Source of the DNA: Denitratisoma sp. DHT3
GTDB taxonomy: Bacteria; Pseudomonadota; Gammaproteobacteria; Burkholderiales; Rhodocyclaceae
NCBI RefSeq assembly: GCF_007833355.1
Contig: NZ_CP020914.1
Coordinates: 3,148,047-3,212,046 of the forward strand
Reading direction: 5' to 3'
DNA length: 64,000 bases
The notes under the pieces were generated by a model. That model was not told the DNA's origin. It saw only the letters and a program-made list of their open reading frames with translations, and did no database searches. Shown here piece after piece: positions 9,069 to 17,061 of the stretch (positions are counted from its first letter, which is position 1; every line of letters begins with the position of its first letter). The position numbers and the translations under genes were made by a program.

Positions 9069-10526
9069 TCAGGGGCGCTCGCCCCGCATCTGCCGCAGGA
9101 ACACCTGTCCGGGATCGTCGACGTCCATCGCCTGGCCCGACCCCGCGCCGCCCGGTTCGAACGATTCCACGCCGACTTCTCCCGCCGGGGCCTGGGCGGG
9201 CTTGGTGCTGCTCGCCAGATGCGGGAAGGCGATCACCAGTCCCACCATCAGCAGCTGGATCAGCACGAACGGCACCGCGCCCCAGTAGATGTCGCTGCTG
9301 CGGATCGTCGGCGGCGCGACCGAGCGCAGGAAGAACAGGGCGAAGCCGAAGGGCGGATGCATGAAGGAGGTCTGCATGTTGATCGCCAGCAGCACGCCGA
9401 ACCAGACCAGGTCGATGCCGAGCTTGTGCGCCACGGGGGCGAGCAGGGGCACCAGGATGAAGGACAGCTCGAAGAAGTCGAGGAAGAAGGCCAGCACGAA
9501 GACCAGCAGGTTGACGGCGATCAGGAAGCCCAGTTGCCCGCCGGGCAGGTGGTGCAGCAGGTCCTCCACCCAGACGTGGCCGTTGACGCCGTAGAAGGTG
9601 AGGCTGAAGACCCGCGCGCCGAGCAGGATGAAGACCACGAAGGTGGTCAGCCGCGCCGTGCTGTCCATCGCCTGGCGCAGCAGCGCCCAGGACAGGCGGC
9701 GGCGCAGGATGGCCAGCGCCAGGGCGCCGGTGGCGCCCATCGCGCCGCCCTCGGTGGGCGTCGCCAGGCCGAGGAAAATGGTGCCCAGCACCAGGAAGAT
9801 CAGCCCCAGCGGCGGCACCAGCACCGTGACCACCTTCAGCGCCATGCGCCGGCCGCCCAGGCTGCGCGCCGCCGGCGGCAGGGCCGGCGCCCAGTCGGGG
9901 CGGACGATGGACACCGCCAGCACGAACAGGGCGTAGCAGCCGGTCAGCAGCAGACCGGGCAGCAGCGCGGCGGCATACAGGTCGCCCACCGAGCGTCCCA
10001 GCTGATCGGCCAGGATGATCAGCACCAGCGAGGGCGGGATGATCTGCGCCAGGGTGCCGGAGGCCGTGATGACGCCGGCGGCCAGGCGATGGTCGTAGCC
10101 GTGGCGCAGCATGATGGGCAGCGAGATCAGCCCCATGGAGATCACCGAGGCGGCGACGACGCCGGTGGTGGCGGCCAGCATCGCGCCCACCAGGATCACC
10201 GCGTAGGCCAGTCCGCCGCGCACCGGGCCGAACAGTTGGCCGATGGTGTCGAGCAGGTCCTCGGCCATGCCGGAGCGTTCCAGGATCAGTCCCATGAAGG
10301 TGAAGAACGGCACCGCCAGCAGGGTTTCGTTGTTCATCACGCCGAACACCCGCTCCGGCAGGGCCTGGAACAGGGCCGGCGGCAGCACGTCGAGGGCGAT
10401 GCCGATCAGGCCGAAGAAGATGCCGTTGGCGGCCAGGGCGAAGGCCACTGGATAGCCGGCGAGCAGGAACAGGATCAGGGAGGCGAAAATGACCGGCGCC
10501 AGGTTGGCGGCAAGAAATTCCATCAT
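9069..10526 (-). CDS. TRAP transporter large permease (DctM family)
   Basis: Inner-membrane DctM subunit that carries substrate with Na+ or H+, 485 residues. Many hydrophobic segments run from FLAANLAPVIFASLILFLLAG through LVFVLAFFLDFFELSFILVP. Family signatures include NETLLAVPFFTFMGLILERSG, ASGTLAQIIPPS and ATPTEGGAMGA. A hydrophilic tail of about 40 residues after AFPHLASS is longer than usual. The ATG at 10526 overlaps the DctQ stop as ATGA, so the two permease genes are translationally coupled. The receptor gene is convergent and ends 4 bases away. Confidence 0.93.
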   Translation of the reverse strand: MMEFLAANLAPVIFASLILFLLAGYPVAFALAANGIFFGLIGIALDVLPPALFQALPERVFGVMNNETLLAVPFFTFMGLILERSGMAEDLLDTIGQLFGPVRGGLAYAVILVGAMLAATTGVVAASVISMGLISLPIMLRHGYDHRLAAGVITASGTLAQIIPPSLVLIILADQLGRSVGDLYAAALLPGLLLTGCYALFVLAVSIVRPDWAPALPPAARSLGGRRMALKVVTVLVPPLGLIFLVLGTIFLGLATPTEGGAMGATGALALAILRRRLSWALLRQAMDSTARLTTFVVFILLGARVFSLTFYGVNGHVWVEDLLHHLPGGQLGFLIAVNLLVFVLAFFLDFFELSFILVPLLAPVAHKLGIDLVWFGVLLAINMQTSFMHPPFGFALFFLRSVAPPTIRSSDIYWGAVPFVLIQLLMVGLVIAFPHLASSTKPAQAPAGEVGVESFEPGGAGSGQAMDVDDPGQVFLRQMRGERP

Positions 10527-11086
10527 GTCCGTTCCTCGTCCGAGGGATTCGCGGACCGGGCCGGATCGGGCGCCAGTCCGGCGAGGAAGGCCGCCCGTTT
10601 GATCAGTTCGGAGCCGCCTTGCAGGGCCAGCAGCAGGAAGCCCAGCGGCATGAACAGCTTGACCCACCACAGGGTCAGTCCGCCGGCGTTGGCGGAGACC
10701 TCGCCGGAACGCCAGGCGTCGAGGAAATAGGGCCAGCAGAGGGTGAGCAGCAGCAGCGCGAAGGGCAGCAGGAACAGCAGGGTGCCGAGGATGTCGATCC
10801 AGACCTGGACGCGGCGCGGAAAGCGGCCATAGACCACGTCGATGCGCACGTGCTCCTGCTTCAGCAGGGTGTAGCCGCCGCCGAGCAGGAACAGGGCGGC
10901 GAACATGTACCACTGGCCTTCCAGGTAGGCGTTGGAGCTGCTGTCGAAGATCTTGCGCACCAGCGCGTTGCCGGCGGACAGCAGCACCATCGCCAGCACC
11001 AGCCAGGGGATGGCGCGGCCGATGCGCTGGTTGAGGGCGTCGATCAGGCGGGAGATGGCGAGCAAGGGCGCGAGCAGGGTTTTCAT
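10523..11086 (-). CDS. TRAP transporter small permease (DctQ family)
   Basis: Four-helix inner-membrane subunit that partners DctM, 187 residues. Hydrophobic segments: [54 protein letters not shown] and [19 protein letters not shown]. The conserved [13 protein letters not shown] loop after helix 2 is present. First gene of the two-gene permease operon, divergent from glyA with about 107 bp between starts. Confidence 0.92.
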   Translation of the reverse strand: MKTLLAPLLAISRLIDALNQRIGRAIPWLVLAMVLLSAGNALVRKIFDSSSNAYLEGQWYMFAALFLLGGGYTLLKQEHVRIDVVYGRFPRRVQVWIDILGTLLFLLPFALLLLTLCWPYFLDAWRSGEVSANAGGLTLWWVKLFMPLGFLLLALQGGSELIKRAAFLAGLAPDPARSANPSDEERT

Positions 11087-11193
11087 GGTTCCTCCGGCGG
11101 CGCATTGTGCGCCATGGATGGCCGCGGGGGCCGGAGTCGGCGCCCGCCCCCATGATAAAATTCGCCGTTTCCCCTCATTCCACGGATAGCGCC

Positions 11194-12438
11194 ATGTTTT
11201 CCAAGCAGAACTCCCTTGCCAAGACCGATCCCGAGCTGTGGGCCTCGATTCAGGACGAGAATCGCCGCCAGGAAGATCACATCGAACTGATCGCCTCGGA
11301 GAACTACGTTTCCTGCGCGGTGATGGAGGCCCAGGGCTCCCAGCTCACCAACAAGTACGCCGAGGGTTATCCGGGCAAGCGCTATTACGGCGGCTGCGAA
11401 CATGTCGACGTGGCCGAGCAATTGGCGATCGACCGCGCCAAGAAGCTGTTCGGCGCCGAAGCCGCCAACGTCCAGCCCAACTCCGGCTCCCAGGCCAATC
11501 AGGCGGTGTTCATGGCTTTCCTCAAGCCCGGCGACACCATCCTCGGCATGAACCTGGCGATGGGCGGCCATCTGACCCACGGCTCGCCGGTGAACATGTC
11601 CGGCAAGTGGTTCAACGTGGTGCCCTACGGCCTCGACGCCAAGGAGGAAATCGACTACGTCGAGATGGAGCGCCTGGCCCGCGAGCACAAACCCAAGCTG
11701 ATCATCGCCGGCGCCTCGGCCTATGCGCTGAAGATCGACTTTCCGCGTTTCGCCAAGGTCGCCAAGGAAGTCGGCGCCATTTTCATGGTGGACATGGCCC
11801 ACTACGCCGGCCTGGTCGCCGCCGGCTTCTATCCCAACCCGGTGCCTCATGCCGACGTGGTGACGACGACCACCCACAAGACCCTGCGCGGCCCGCGCGG
11901 CGGCCTGATTCTGATGAAGGCCGAGCACGAGAAGGCGATCAACTCCGCGATCTTCCCCGGCTTGCAGGGCGGCCCCCTGATGCACGTGATCGCCGCCAAG
12001 GCGGTGGCGCTCAAGGAGGCGATGTCGCCGGAATTCAAGAGCTACCAGGAGCAGGTGATCCAGAATGCCCAGGTGATGGCCAAGGTGCTGATCGCCCGCG
12101 GCTTGCGCATCGTCTCCGGCCGCACCGAGTCGCACGTGTTCCTGGTTGACCTGCAAGCCAAGAAGATCACCGGCAAGGCCGCCGAGGCGGCCCTGGGCCG
12201 GGCCCACATCACGGTCAACAAGAACGCGATTCCCAACGATCCGGAGAAGCCCTTCGTCACTTCCGGCATCCGCATCGGCTCGCCGGCCATGACCACCCGC
12301 GGCTTCACCGAGATCGAGGCCGAGCAGGTGGCGCACCTGATCGCCGACGTGCTCGACGCCCCCGAGGACGAGACCGTGCTGGCCCGGGTGCGGGGCGACG
12401 TTGCCGCCCTGTGCAGGAAATTCCCGGTGTATGGCTGA
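11194..12438 (+). CDS. glyA: Serine hydroxymethyltransferase
   Basis: PLP enzyme interconverting serine and glycine with THF, the main source of one-carbon units. 414 residues. The PLP lysine is Lys229 in [14 protein letters not shown], the same number as in E. coli. Also present: [25 protein letters not shown] and [13 protein letters not shown] chose ATG 11194 ([10 protein letters not shown]) because it matches family N-termini; an upstream in-frame ATG would add a non-family extension. A GATAAAAT sequence at 11154-11161 is a possible -10 region with no convincing -35. A 9-bp hairpin follows the stop. Confidence 0.97.
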   Translation: MFSKQNSLAKTDPELWASIQDENRRQEDHIELIASENYVSCAVMEAQGSQLTNKYAEGYPGKRYYGGCEHVDVAEQLAIDRAKKLFGAEAANVQPNSGSQANQAVFMAFLKPGDTILGMNLAMGGHLTHGSPVNMSGKWFNVVPYGLDAKEEIDYVEMERLAREHKPKLIIAGASAYALKIDFPRFAKVAKEVGAIFMVDMAHYAGLVAAGFYPNPVPHADVVTTTTHKTLRGPRGGLILMKAEHEKAINSAIFPGLQGGPLMHVIAAKAVALKEAMSPEFKSYQEQVIQNAQVMAKVLIARGLRIVSGRTESHVFLVDLQAKKITGKAAEAALGRAHITVNKNAIPNDPEKPFVTSGIRIGSPAMTTRGFTEIEAEQVAHLIADVLDAPEDETVLARVRGDVAALCRKFPVYG

Positions 12439-12461
12439 CGCCGGGAACGGAGGAAACCCAT

Positions 12462-12482
12462 CCCGACGGCCTGGCCGTCGGG
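12462..12482 (+). terminator. Hairpin downstream of glyA
   Basis: Perfect 9-bp stem CCCGACGGC / GCCGTCGGG with a 3-base loop, 24 bases after the glyA stop. The sequence after it (TACGTTGGTG) has few T residues, so it is either a weak terminator or an mRNA 3'-end stabiliser. Confidence 0.5.
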
Positions 12483-12501
12483 TACGTTGGTGAATGTTGG
12501 T

Positions 12502-12538
12502 CCTGGATTGATTGGTTCCTGGTGAACTACAATCCAGG
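12502..12538. repeat. Inverted repeat in the glyA-nrdR gap
   Basis: CCTGGATTG (12502-12510) and CAATCCAGG (12530-12538) form a perfect 9-bp inverted repeat around 19 bases. A third copy of CAATCCAGG sits at 12634-12642, just before nrdR. The sequence does not match the known NrdR box. It could be a regulatory site for nrdR or a second hairpin after glyA. Confidence 0.4.
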
Positions 12539-12590
12539 ATGGCGGGCAGGGCCTGAAAATTGAGTGTCAGTCGGGGTGCGGGTCGGGTCA

Positions 12591-12619
12591 TTGCTCTCTG
12601 ACCGGGCGTATCTTATTGT
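12591..12619 (+). promoter_or_regulatory. Putative sigma-70 promoter of nrdR
   Basis: TTGCTC (12591-12596), a 17-base spacer and TATTGT (12614-12619): four matches of six to each consensus hexamer. It would start transcription about 33 bases before the nrdR ATG. Based on pattern only. Confidence 0.45.
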
Positions 12620-12659
12620 TTCTGTTTAGGCAACAATCCAGGGCGGTCGATTTCCACAT

Positions 12660-13124
12660 ATGAAGTGTCCCTACTGCGCCGGCGGCGATACCCAGGTGGT
12701 GGACTCCCGGGTCAATGAGGACGGCGACACCATCCGTCGCCGCCGGCGCTGTCCGGCGTGCGACAAGCGTTTCACCACCTACGAACGGGTGGAATTGCAG
12801 CTGCCGCAGATCGTCAAGAAGAACGGCAGCCGCGCGGCCTACGACCGGGAAAAACTCGAAGGCAGCATGGCGCTGGCCCTGCGCAAGCGTCCGGTGACCA
12901 CCGAGAGCATCGACGCGGCGCTGGACCGGATCGAGGAAAAACTGGTGGCCCTGGGCGAGCGGGAGATTCCGTCCGGGCGCATCGGCGAACTGGTGATGCG
13001 GGAACTCAAGAAACTCGACAAGGTGGCCTACATCCGCTTCGCCTCCGTGTATCGCAACTTCGAGGACGTCGACGAGTTCTCCGACGCCATCCGCGAAGTG
13101 CAGGCGCCGCGCGTCGGCGGCTGA
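12660..13124 (+). CDS. nrdR: Transcriptional repressor NrdR
   Basis: Zinc- and nucleotide-binding repressor of ribonucleotide reductase genes, 154 residues. The N-terminal zinc ribbon has Cys3, Cys6, Cys31 and Cys34 (MKCPYC and CPACDKRF), with the DNA-contacting RRRRR run before the second pair. An ATP-cone domain follows (about residues 49-139), including [18 protein letters not shown]. glyA upstream and ribD downstream is a common betaproteobacterial order. Confidence 0.97.
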   Translation: MKCPYCAGGDTQVVDSRVNEDGDTIRRRRRCPACDKRFTTYERVELQLPQIVKKNGSRAAYDREKLEGSMALALRKRPVTTESIDAALDRIEEKLVALGEREIPSGRIGELVMRELKKLDKVAYIRFASVYRNFEDVDEFSDAIREVQAPRVGG

Positions 13125-13159
13125 AACGTTGCGGTGGAATCGCCGATTGGAACGGCAGG

Positions 13160-13230
13160 TTTACTATTCGAGCGTAGCGAGCCGACATCGTCACCTCCCC
13201 CGGAGAGGGGGAGGTTGGGAGGGGGCGGGC
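13160..13230. repeat. GC-rich hairpin region, possible divergent relative of the dispersed repeat
   Basis: The stretch has GAGCGTAGCGAGCCGACATCG followed by an 8-bp stem CCTCCCCC / GGGGGAGG with a 5-base loop (13194-13214) and a GGGGGCGGGCC end. This is the same order as the second half of the five clear copies (GAGCGCAGCGAGCC, then C-run/G-run hairpin, then GGGGGCGAGCC). The first half is absent, so membership is uncertain. Confidence 0.45.
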
Positions 13231-13316
13231 CTTCTGATGTTTTTCCGGCCAAACGGCAAAGTTCTTCACCGAAGCTTTCACTGTTTGCTTCCGATTTGGC
13301 CGATTTAGGATAATTG

Positions 13317-14417
13317 ATGTTTTCCGACAGCGATCATCGATACATGGCCCAGGCCCTGCGCCTGGCCTGGCGCGGCCTGTGGACCACCACGCCGAACCCG
13401 CGCGTGGGCTGCGTGCTGGTGCGGGAAGGCCGGGTGGTGGGCGAGGGCTGGCATGAAAAGGCCGGCGCGCCCCATGCCGAGGTGCACGCCCTGCGCGCGG
13501 CCGGCGAACTGGCCCGCGGCGCCACCGCCTACGTGACCCTGGAGCCCTGTTCCCATCACGGCCGCACGCCGCCCTGCGCGGAGGCGCTGCTCGCCGCCGG
13601 CGTGGGGCGGGTGGTGGCCGCCATGCAAGACCCCAATCCGCAGGTGGCGGGCCAGGGGCTGACCCTGCTGCGCCAGGCCGGCGTCGAGACGGCGGCGGGT
13701 CTGCTGGAGGCCGAGGCGCGGGAATTGAACATCGGCTTCCATTCCCGCATGACCCGGCAGCGGCCCTGGCTGCGGCTCAAGGTCGCCGCCAGCCTGGACG
13801 GCAAGACCGCGCTCAACAACGGCCAGTCGCAGTGGATCACCGGCCCCGAGGCACGGCGCGACGCCCACCGCTGGCGTGCCCGCAGTTGCGCGGTGCTGAC
13901 CGGCATCGGCACGGTGCGGGACGACGATCCGCGCCTGACGGTGCGCGATGTGCCCACCACGCGCCAGCCGTTGCGGGTGGTGGTCGACAGCCGTCTGGAG
14001 ACGCCCGCCGAGGCGAAGATCCTGGATGGCGGCGCGGTGTTGATCGCCTGCGCCGACGCCGATGCCGCGCGCGCCGACGCCTTGCGGGCCAGGGGCGCCG
14101 AGATCGTCGTCGTGCCCAATGCCGCCGGCAAGGTGGATCTGCCGGCGCTGCTGGCGGAACTGGCGCGCCGCGGCGTCAATGAAGTGCTGGCCGAGGCCGG
14201 CTTCAAGCTCAACGGCTCCCTGCTGCGGGAGGACTGCGTGGACGAACTGCTGATCTACCAGGCGCCGATCCTGATCGGCGACGCGGCCCGCGGCATGTTC
14301 GACCTGCCCGAACTGCGGCAACTCGCCGACCGGCGCGAGCTGGACATCCGCGACCTGCGCAAGGTGGGACGCGACCTGCGCTTTCTGGCGCGGCTGCGTC
14401 AGCCCCAATCGGGATAG
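13317..14417 (+). CDS. ribD: Bifunctional diaminohydroxyphosphoribosylaminopyrimidine deaminase / 5-amino-6-(5-phosphoribosylamino)uracil reductase
   Basis: Catalyses the second and third steps of riboflavin synthesis, 366 residues. The N-terminal zinc deaminase has HAEVHAL and LEPCSHHGRTPPCAEAL (His and two Cys zinc ligands, Glu proton shuttle). The C-terminal NADPH reductase domain runs from RPWLRLKVAASLDGKTA to the end. The ATG at 13317 gives MFSDSDHRYMAQALRLA. The end is unusual: the stop codon TAG at 14415-14417 coincides with the outer edge of a group II intron remnant on the other strand, so the last residues may have been altered by the insertion. Confidence 0.96.
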   Translation: MFSDSDHRYMAQALRLAWRGLWTTTPNPRVGCVLVREGRVVGEGWHEKAGAPHAEVHALRAAGELARGATAYVTLEPCSHHGRTPPCAEALLAAGVGRVVAAMQDPNPQVAGQGLTLLRQAGVETAAGLLEAEARELNIGFHSRMTRQRPWLRLKVAASLDGKTALNNGQSQWITGPEARRDAHRWRARSCAVLTGIGTVRDDDPRLTVRDVPTTRQPLRVVVDSRLETPAEAKILDGGAVLIACADADAARADALRARGAEIVVVPNAAGKVDLPALLAELARRGVNEVLAEAGFKLNGSLLREDCVDELLIYQAPILIGDAARGMFDLPELRQLADRRELDIRDLRKVGRDLRFLARLRQPQSG

Positions 14418-15080
14418 GGGGCGGCCATTATAGGCTGCGCCCCTCCCACAGCACCCGGCATGCGGGTCCGCACCGGGCGGTTCGAGAAGTTGAGGTCATG
14501 AGAGACGGGGTACGCCGAGTTTGTCGAAATAAGCAATGGTGAGCACCCGTTTGATGTCGCCATCGCTGTTTCGCCACCCGCATCGGGAATTCCCTGCCAC
14601 GCGTGCGGCTACAGGCTCGGCGGCGCCGAGGTTGGTCAGCACCCGGTAGATCGTACTACCGCGCTTCTAGTGCTTGAGTTGTATTGCCCGTAGCCGGTGC
14701 CGCAACCATTCGTCCAGCGTGCGCCAGACGCCCGGCGTTTGCGCCAACCCAAAGTAGGCCTTCCATCCCAAGAGGTAAGGTCGCAACCGCTCGATGACTT
14801 CCGCCATACTGCGCCCGCCCGAGCGCCGGGTCAGTTGCCGCACCCGCTGCTTGAACGTCGCCAGCGGCTTCGCCGCCACCTTGCGTTTCACTCCTTCCTT
14901 GGCAAACCAGAAGCTGTAGCCCAGGAACTGCCTTTCCGTGACGCTCGCCACTGCACTCTTGGTCTCATTGACCTTGAGCCGCAGCTTGGCGTAGCTCTTG
15001 CGCAGCAGAGCCATCGCCCGCTCGTCTGCACGGCGGCTGTGCGCATAGACGTTGCAGTCGTCGGCGTAGCGTACGAAGCA
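14415..15080 (-). mobile_element. Group II intron remnant, 3' part
   Basis: The minus strand ends with features of group II intron domains V and VI. Domain V-like: AACCGCCCGGTGCGG then ACCCGCATGCCGGGTG, a stem with a two-base bulge (about 14447-14481). Domain VI-like: GGGGCGCAGCC, TATAAT, GGCCGCCCCC, a stem with unpaired CA (about 14418-14444). The intron-encoded reverse transcriptase C-terminal half lies 5' of this. Domains I-IV and the RT N-terminus are missing beyond about 15080. The 3' boundary falls at the ribD stop codon. The RNA structure was judged by eye. Confidence 0.7.
14501..15080 (-). pseudogene. Group II intron reverse transcriptase/maturase fragment
   Basis: C-terminal half of a group II intron-encoded protein. 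It keeps the polymerase motif FVRYADDCNVY (catalytic YADD), FLGYSFW, the maturase X domain TFKQRVRQLTRRSGGRS and LLGWKAYFGLAQTP. The continuous frame from 15143 stops at TAG (14667-14669) right after RAIQLKH, where the family has Trp (TGG to TAG nonsense change). Past this stop the frame continues with family-like residues (TIYRVLTNLGAAEPVAA, then VLTIAYFDKLGVPRLS) to a natural stop near 14501. The N-terminal RT motifs are missing, so the element cannot move on its own. Confidence 0.85.
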
Positions 15081-15164
15081 AGCATCGCGCGGCGGGGATA
15101 GACCGCAGGGCTTTCCCCTGGAGGCAAGCGCAGCGCGCAGCACCCCGTCAGGGGCGCGAAGGCA

Positions 15165-15442
15165 TCACGCCGAGTCGTCAGGGTGCAGGCTGGATTCCGC
15201 AACCGGCATCCACGGCGAAGTCGAGTTCAGGTAGTAGCGCCTGCCACGCGCATACAGCCCCGAAGGCTCGGTGGTCTGGTAGAGCCCGGTAACGCGCGCC
15301 GGAACTGCGCGCCAAACTCGTTGGTGTAGATCACTGCGTCGCCGACCTTGAAGCGCAGGGGCTGGCCGTTCTCCGGCGCGAACGGCTTGAGCGCATCGTG
15401 CTGCGCCGTGATTTCGATGATGTAGTCGTGATGGCTGCTCAT
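15165..15442 (-). pseudogene. Frameshifted conserved hypothetical gene of an integrative element
   Basis: Small gene starting MSSHHDYIIEITAQHDALKP (ATG 15442, Shine-Dalgarno AGGAGA). The first frame reads to TNEFGAQFRRA and then turns into nonsense; the neighbouring frame continues RVTGLYQTTEPSGLYARG and ends HPDDSA at TGA 15165-15167. The two halves join if one base is removed in the CGGCGCGCG run near 15300. I recall such proteins from ICE/plasmid backbones next to DUF2958 genes; the function is unknown. Confidence 0.6.
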
Positions 15443-15507
15443 GGCATTGATCTCCTGCAAAGGTTGAGAAAGCACAAGGAGCGCCTTGCGGCGCTCCCAA
15501 GGCCAGG

Positions 15508-15859
15508 TCAGACAGCGATCCGCCCGGCCAGACGCGCATCGCGCGCATAGGCGCTCAACCGCTTTTCGGCCCGGAAAGACAGGTCACGCTCGATCGGCAG
15601 GCCCAGCCCGCCGCGCACGGTCGCCAGCTCGCCCAGGCTGACCCAGCCGATTTCCGGCATCCCCAGGCCCAGGCCGCAAAGACCAAAGGCGTGGTCGTGG
15701 TCGTCGGGATCAATCTCGGTTCAGCAGCCAGGTCGCGCCGCCATCCGGCGTGAACAGCTTGACCACGGGTGCCGGATCGAAGTCCGGGTTCTCCAAGGAT
15801 TCGCGGCCGTTGGCCAGCAGCAGCGCACGCTGCTCGTCGGTGATGAATGCGCAGTTCAT
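15508..15859 (-). pseudogene. DUF2958 domain gene, single-base frameshift
   Basis: Starts MNCAFITDEQRALLLANGRE (ATG 15859, SD CAGGAG) and reads to GGATWLL. A one-base insertion (AACCGAG where ACCGAG is expected, near 15720) breaks the frame. The rest is intact in the next frame: TEIDPDDHDHAFGLCGLGLG, then IERDLSFRAEKRLSAYARD, stopping at 15508-15510. DUF2958 proteins are typical cargo of integrative and conjugative elements in proteobacteria, with no known function. The neighbouring gene is broken in the same way. Confidence 0.7.
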
Positions 15860-16195
15860 GGTGAACTCCTGAAAGGTTGCCGGGCGGAATTGCCCGACCC
15901 TTTCGGGGCACGGCGCAGCGCAAGCAGTCAGGGGTCAACGACGGCCGCCAGGACGCAAGCGCCATCGGCGCGCAGCCCTTGACGGTGAGCACGCCGTGGC
16001 ACGATGAAGGAAACAGCAAGACCGCCTCCCTTGCACCTCCATATGCGTCGGTTTTAGGCGAGCGGAGCACGCAGGTCGGAGGCGTCAGGGGGGGGGGCAA
16101 AGCCGGATGGCCGTGATTCGACACGAAGCGCGGGGCACAGCCCGCGAACCCGACGGCGGTATGCCTGGATGCGAGGAGCTTTTTCTGATGGTTAC
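15860..16195. other. Non-coding stretch upstream of the ars operon
   Basis: No convincing gene on either strand; the open frames here lack family-like sequence. It contains a run of ten G residues at 16088-16097 and small GC hairpins. It is probably remaining backbone of the integrative element that also carried the DUF2958 gene. Confidence 0.5.
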
Positions 16196-16224
16196 TTGCT
16201 CATTGATTCAACAAATGTTGTACT
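16196..16224 (+). promoter_or_regulatory. ars promoter with ArsR-type operator
   Basis: TTGCTC (16196-16201), 17 bases, TGTACT (16219-16224). Between the two hexamers lies CAACAAATGTTG (16209-16220), with CAACA/TGTTG arms, partly overlapping the -10. An operator placed here would let ArsR block RNA polymerase until arsenite or antimonite binds. Pattern-based. Confidence 0.55.
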
Positions 16225-16232
16225 ATCGAACC

Positions 16233-16562
16233 ATGAACGAAAATAAAGCTGTTTCCGCCCTCGGTGCCTTGGCTCACACCCAGCGTCTGCGCGTATTCCG
16301 CGCCCTTGTCGTCGCCGGCCCCGAGGGGCTGACGCCCAGCGTACTGGCCGACCACCTCGACGTCGCCCGCAACTCCCTGTCCTTCCATCTGAAGGAGCTG
16401 GCTCACGCTGGCCTCGTCACCATCGAGCAGCAAGGGCGCAACCTGATCTACCGCGCCGACTTCGCGCAGATGAACAGTTTGCTTGGCTACATGACCGAGC
16501 ACTGCTGCCAGGGCGGCGTATGCGAAGTCACTGAATCTCCCTCCACCTGTGCCTCCTGCTGA
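16233..16562 (+). CDS. arsR: Arsenical resistance repressor ArsR
   Basis: ArsR/SmtB family winged-helix repressor, 109 residues. The recognition helix region is PSVLADHLDVARNSLSFHLK. The classic ELCVCDL metal box of the R773 type is absent. Instead the C-terminus carries Cys91, Cys92 and Cys97 (HCCQGGVC) plus Cys106 and Cys109 (CASC). This resembles the Acidithiobacillus ferrooxidans type, in which As(III) binds three C-terminal cysteines. ATG 16233 is about 9 bases after the putative -10. First gene of the ars operon. Confidence 0.93.
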   Translation: MNENKAVSALGALAHTQRLRVFRALVVAGPEGLTPSVLADHLDVARNSLSFHLKELAHAGLVTIEQQGRNLIYRADFAQMNSLLGYMTEHCCQGGVCEVTESPSTCASC

Positions 16563-16574
16563 AAGGAACTCTCC

Positions 16575-16646
16575 ATGAAGCGCTTCCACGTCCACCTGCG
16601 CGTCGATGACTTGAACCGCAGCATCGGCTTCTATTCCCAAGAGTGA
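16575..16646 (+). pseudogene. arsI: ArsI/CadI-type dioxygenase stub (23 codons)
   Basis: A start codon after AAGGAACTCTCC opens MKRFHVHLRVDDLNRSIGFY and stops three codons later. This is the N-terminal signature of the VOC-fold ArsI (C-As lyase) / CadI family, normally about 150 residues and often second in ars operons. The rest of the gene is deleted, joining the stub directly to the arsD leader. The stub cannot form the VOC metal site. Confidence 0.7.
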
Positions 16647-16688
16647 AGAGCGTCACTTCATCAACAACCAAATTTGAAAGGACACCCC

Positions 16689-17048
16689 ATGCCAAACATC
16701 CAGATTTTCGACCCGGCGCTGTGTTGCAGCACCGGCGTATGTGGCGTTGAAGTGGATCAAAACTTGGTGAACTTCGCCGTCGATGTGGATTGGGCCAAGC
16801 AAAACGGTGCTCAGGTCGAACGCTTCAACCTGGCGCAGCAACCCCTCGCTTTCGCCGAAAACCCGACTGTGAAAGGCTTTTTGCAACGCTCGGGCCAAGA
16901 GGCTCTGCCCCTGGTTCTGGTCGATGGTGAGGTGGCCTTGGCCGGCCGCTACCCCAGCCGAAGCGAATTGACCCGCTGGGCTGGCATCGAGGCGCCCGAA
17001 GCCTCTCCAGCCCAAAACGACTGCTGCTCTGGCGGCCGCTGCTGCTGA
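16689..17048 (+). CDS. arsD: Arsenite metallochaperone ArsD
   Basis: Cytoplasmic chaperone that passes As(III)/Sb(III) to ArsA and is also a weak trans-acting repressor; 119 residues. The essential As-binding cysteines Cys12, Cys13 and Cys18 are present (ALCCSTGVCG), as is the thioredoxin-like core NPTVKGFLQRSGQEALPLVL. A C-terminal vicinal pair (CCSGGRCC) is present. Gene order arsD-arsA, 13 bp apart, fits direct transfer to ArsA. Confidence 0.96.
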   Translation: MPNIQIFDPALCCSTGVCGVEVDQNLVNFAVDVDWAKQNGAQVERFNLAQQPLAFAENPTVKGFLQRSGQEALPLVLVDGEVALAGRYPSRSELTRWAGIEAPEASPAQNDCCSGGRCC

Positions 17049-17061
17049 ACGAGGAGATTCC

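Noticed and set aside
12462..12538. Glycine or other riboswitch near glyA
   Set aside because: The hairpins are downstream of glyA and do not show riboswitch-type conserved cores.
15555..16124. 189-codon minus-strand frame upstream of DUF2958
   Set aside because: No family-like residues at the start, and its later part is the wrong phase of the DUF2958 gene.
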